From an uncultured Clostridium sp. (GTDB taxonomy: Bacteria > Bacillota > Clostridia > Lachnospirales > Lachnospiraceae): a stretch of 7,420 bases of DNA. The stretch covers positions 1 through 7,420 of the forward strand of contig CAMEWU010000114.1 in the NCBI GenBank assembly GCA_945946715.1, in the 5' to 3' direction. Shown piece after piece: positions 5,276 through 7,420 of the stretch; position 1 is the stretch's first letter, and every line of letters begins with the position of its first letter. The translations under genes were made by a program, and so were the position numbers. The notes beneath the pieces are model-generated. The model saw only the letters and a program-made list of their open reading frames with translations, was not told the DNA's origin and did not search any database.

Positions 5276-6250
5276 GCTGATGTACTGTCACAAAATGAAA
5301 TTGACGATCTGCTGAAACAGTTGAGTAGTGGCGAACTGGATGTAGATGAATATACAGACGAACCTTTGCAAAAAGTAAAGGATTATGATTTTGCCAGACC
5401 GGCAAAGTTTTCAAAAGAACATTTGCGGACGCTGGAAATCATTTTTGAGCATTTTGGACGATTGGTATCTACAAATCTGCCGGCATATCTCCGAAAAAAT
5501 GTTCAGATGGAGGTTGTGAATTCAGAAGCAGTTACTTATTCAGAGTTTACGAATTCTCTTTCTAATCCGGTGTTATTCGGTATAATTAATTTTGAACCAC
5601 TAAAAGGTAATATTATTATGGAATTTGCTTCCAATCTGGGATTTGCTATTGTAGATCGTATGCTTGGAGGAACCGGTGAACCTTTAGAGAAAGTCAGGGA
5701 TTATTCGGAAATAGAGTTAAGCATACTGGAGCGGATTTTTACGATTTGTGTAAATCTTCTTCGGGAACCATGGAAAAATGTGGTGGAAATTGAACCCCGT
5801 TTGGAACGAATTGAGACAAATTCTCAATTTGCACAAATTATTTCACCCAGCGAAATGATTGCTATTGTTACCATTAATATGAAAATTGGCGAAGTGGTTG
5901 GATTGATGAATATTTGTCTTCCGTTTCTGACTCTGGAAGATGTTATGGACAAGTTAAATACAAAGTATTGGTATTCTACAATGCAAACCACAGAAGCAAA
6001 TGCATATTATGATGTGATAGAAACAGCAATATCAAAAGCACAGATACCATTGAAAGCGGTATTGGGAAATAGTACAATTTCTGTAAATGACTTTGTAAAT
6101 CTGCAAAAAGGTGATATAATTAAAATCGACAGACAATATGAAGATGAATTAGACATCTATGTTGGAAATATATTAAAGTTTAAAGCTTTGCCGGGTTCTG
6201 CATCTGAGAACTATGCGGTAAAGATTACAAAAATAATCAGAGAGGAGTAA
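5273..6250 (+). CDS. fliM: FliM, flagellar motor switch protein
   Basis: FliM is the C-ring subunit that receives CheY-P and changes rotation through FliG. With the TTG start it has 325 residues, normal length. The N-terminal CheY-P binding peptide LSQNEIDDLLKQL is at 5-17. A flexible linker runs to about 35. The middle CheC-like domain spans about 40-235, with YDFARPAKFSKEHLRTLEIIFE (38-59, the usual FliM start of domain) and the GGTG motif (132-135, in MLGGTGEPL) tied to FliG contact. The C-terminal SpoA (FliN-like) domain covers about 245-325 and ends in KITKIIREE. The 57-nt gap after fliL holds the strong SD but no promoter that I can support. fliY follows 3 nt after the stop. The paired FliM and FliY set is typical of Firmicutes. 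Confidence 0.97.
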   Translation: MADVLSQNEIDDLLKQLSSGELDVDEYTDEPLQKVKDYDFARPAKFSKEHLRTLEIIFEHFGRLVSTNLPAYLRKNVQMEVVNSEAVTYSEFTNSLSNPVLFGIINFEPLKGNIIMEFASNLGFAIVDRMLGGTGEPLEKVRDYSEIELSILERIFTICVNLLREPWKNVVEIEPRLERIETNSQFAQIISPSEMIAIVTINMKIGEVVGLMNICLPFLTLEDVMDKLNTKYWYSTMQTTEANAYYDVIETAISKAQIPLKAVLGNSTISVNDFVNLQKGDIIKIDRQYEDELDIYVGNILKFKALPGSASENYAVKITKIIREE

Positions 6251-6253
6251 AGT

Positions 6254-7405
6254 ATGGACGGAATGTTATCGCAAGAAGAGATAAATGCTTTACTGGGTGG
6301 GCTGACTGACGATTCAGCTTCAACAGGCAGTTCATCCGAGCAAGAAGAATTATCTCCGGAAGAAAAAGACGTACTGGGTGAGATTTCTAATATTTGTATG
6401 GGTACGGCTGCAACAACTTTATATTCTCTTGTGAATCAGAAAGTCGTGATTAGTACACCAAAGGTAAGCTGTTGTACATGGGATGATTTGTCAAAAGAAT
6501 ATGGATTGCCTTGTGTATTTATCAATATTGCTTATGTGGATGGCATACAGGGAAATAATCTTTTAATTCTTTTGGAAAAAGATGTAAAGATTATTACGGA
6601 TTTGATGATGGGTGGAGATGGAACCAATCTGGTGGAAAACTTGACAGACCTGCATTTAAGTGCAATATGCGAGGCTATGAATCAGATGATGGGGTCGGCA
6701 GCCACGTCCATGTCTTCCATGCTGAATCGAAAGATAGATATCAGCCCGCCAGAAGCAGAGCGGTTAGAATTGGGAGCAAACCAAAGTGGCACTGTAATGG
6801 ATCGTTTTAAGGATAAGAGCTTTGTAAAGGTATCCTTGAAAATCGAAATTGGTGACTTGGTAGATTCCAATATTATGCAGTTGTATCCGATTGATTTTGC
6901 AAAGGAGTTATATAAGGTATTTTCATCCAGCTTTGATGCTCCAATGGAAGCGGAAACGCCTGCAGCAAAACCGCAGACAGCACCACAACCACAATCTACA
7001 CCGCAGCCACAGCCGCAAATGCAGCCGCAGATGGGACAGCCACAGATGCAGCCATATGGACAAATGCCATATGGATATACAGCTCCGGTACAGGATGTGA
7101 ATGTGCAACCGGTTCAATTTCAAACCTTTGCACCGGGAGTAAATCCGGTTACTCAACAAGAGAATATTGATTTGATTATGGATGTTCCGCTTGAGGTTAC
7201 AGTGGAGCTGGGACGAACGAAAAAATCCATAAAGGAGATTTTGGAGTTTTCACCGGGAACCATAGTAGAACTGGATAAGATTGCAGGAGAGCCGATTGAT
7301 GTTTTAGTAAATGGTAAAATGGTTGCCAAAGGTGAGGTAGTAGTTATTGAGGAAAGCTTTGGTGTCCGGATTACAGATATAGTGAAGTCAAAAATGAACG
7401 AGTAG
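6254..7405 (+). CDS. fliY: FliY, flagellar motor switch phosphatase (CheC-like plus FliN-like)
   Basis: FliY is a C-ring subunit that combines FliN's structural role with CheY-P dephosphorylation in Bacillus. It has 383 residues. An N-terminal FliM-like CheY-P binding peptide MLSQEEINALLGGL is at 4-17, followed by an acidic linker. The CheC domain (about 35-225) has both expected active-site pairs: Glu43/Asn46 in LGEISNICMGTAATTL and Glu140/Asn143 in ICEAMNQMMGSAATSM. A Pro/Gln/Met-rich linker covers about 236-275. The C-terminal SpoA/FliN-like domain is at about 304-380 (NIDLIMDVPLEVTVELGRTK, then GTIVELDK, ending VRITDIVKSKMNE). The start is ATG 6254 with AGAGGAG (6241-6247) overlapping the fliM end. 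Two stops stand in tandem (TAG 7403-7405, TGA 7406-7408). Some annotations call such proteins FliN, but the CheC domain makes FliY the better name. Confidence 0.96.
   Translation: MDGMLSQEEINALLGGLTDDSASTGSSSEQEELSPEEKDVLGEISNICMGTAATTLYSLVNQKVVISTPKVSCCTWDDLSKEYGLPCVFINIAYVDGIQGNNLLILLEKDVKIITDLMMGGDGTNLVENLTDLHLSAICEAMNQMMGSAATSMSSMLNRKIDISPPEAERLELGANQSGTVMDRFKDKSFVKVSLKIEIGDLVDSNIMQLYPIDFAKELYKVFSSSFDAPMEAETPAAKPQTAPQPQSTPQPQPQMQPQMGQPQMQPYGQMPYGYTAPVQDVNVQPVQFQTFAPGVNPVTQQENIDLIMDVPLEVTVELGRTKKSIKEILEFSPGTIVELDKIAGEPIDVLVNGKMVAKGEVVVIEESFGVRITDIVKSKMNE
6959..7078 (+). repeat. Degenerate Pro/Gln-codon repeat encoding the FliY linker
   Basis: Within fliY, a run of CCG/CCA and CAG/CAA codons encodes PQ, PQP and MQPQM units, ending in a near-duplicate PYGQMPYGY. 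The 9-base unit CCATATGGA occurs at 7052-7060 and again at 7067-7075. The reading frame stays intact. Such simple-sequence DNA is prone to length change between strains, and the encoded linker should tolerate it. Confidence 0.7.
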
Positions 7406-7407
7406 TG

Positions 7408-7416
7408 AAGAGGAGA
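7408..7416 (+). promoter_or_regulatory. Ribosome binding site of the next gene (gene outside the window)
   Basis: AAGAGGAGA stands just after the tandem fliY stops, with only TAAA left before the window ends. Its position predicts a start codon at about 7421 or shortly after. In related operons the following gene is often cheY, but nothing of it is visible here. Confidence 0.6.
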
Positions 7417-7420
7417 TAAA

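Noticed and set aside
6891..7159. Arg/His-rich and Trp/Leu/Arg-rich open frames overlapping the FliY linker on both strands
   Set aside because: They arise from reading the CCN/CAG repeat codons out of frame or in antisense; the FliY frame explains the region.
1..7420. Mobile elements, CRISPR arrays, tRNA/rRNA, riboswitch or defence genes
   Set aside because: No terminal inverted repeats, transposase or integrase motifs, regularly spaced repeats or structured RNA signatures were seen; nearly the whole window is explained by flagellar genes.

Overview
This window is a continuous, single-strand stretch of the main flagellar (fla/che) operon of a Gram-positive bacterium. All ten genes read left to right. 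The first, fliK, is cut by the window edge, and the last ends just before a ribosome binding site for a gene outside the window. The order fliK - flgD - small conserved operon protein - flgE - flbD/swrD - motA - motB - fliL - fliM - fliY, with motAB placed inside the operon between flbD and fliL, is typical of Clostridia. The FliY-type switch protein (CheC-like plus FliN-like), the AT-rich codon usage, the strong AGGAGG-type Shine-Dalgarno (SD) sites and the TTG starts all fit a Firmicute. A Lachnospiraceae-like gut clostridium (Roseburia/Butyrivibrio/Eubacterium type) is my best guess, but that is an inference from memory of related proteins and was not checked by a search.

Layout. Positions 1-1199 carry the hook-length ruler tail (fliK), the hook cap (flgD) and a small conserved flagellar-operon protein of unknown function. 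Positions 1278-2585 carry the hook protein flgE. Positions 2586-2748 form the only sizeable non-coding gap. It holds a strong hairpin followed by a short T-rich tract and then a perfect TATAAT box, so it may be a partial terminator with an internal promoter. Positions 2749-4672 carry a motor module: flbD/swrD followed by the stator pair motA and motB. Positions 4682-7405 carry fliL (stator/basal-body associated), fliM and fliY (C-ring switch). The window ends in an SD motif for the next gene, which in related operons is often cheY.

How the genes work together. FlgD caps the growing hook so that FlgE can polymerise, and FliK measures hook length and triggers the export switch. MotA/MotB form the ion-driven stator, FlbD/SwrD is known in Bacillus to raise motor power, and FliL supports stator function. 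FliM and FliY build the cytoplasmic C-ring that receves CheY-P and, through FliY's CheC-like sites, probably removes the phosphate again.

I see no mobile element, CRISPR array, tRNA, rRNA or defence system, and no obviously novel system. The points most worth a second look are the uncharacterised 138-residue operon protein, the hairpin/promoter region between flgE and flbD, the extended low-complexity linkers in MotB and FliY, and the short acidic-tailed FlgD.
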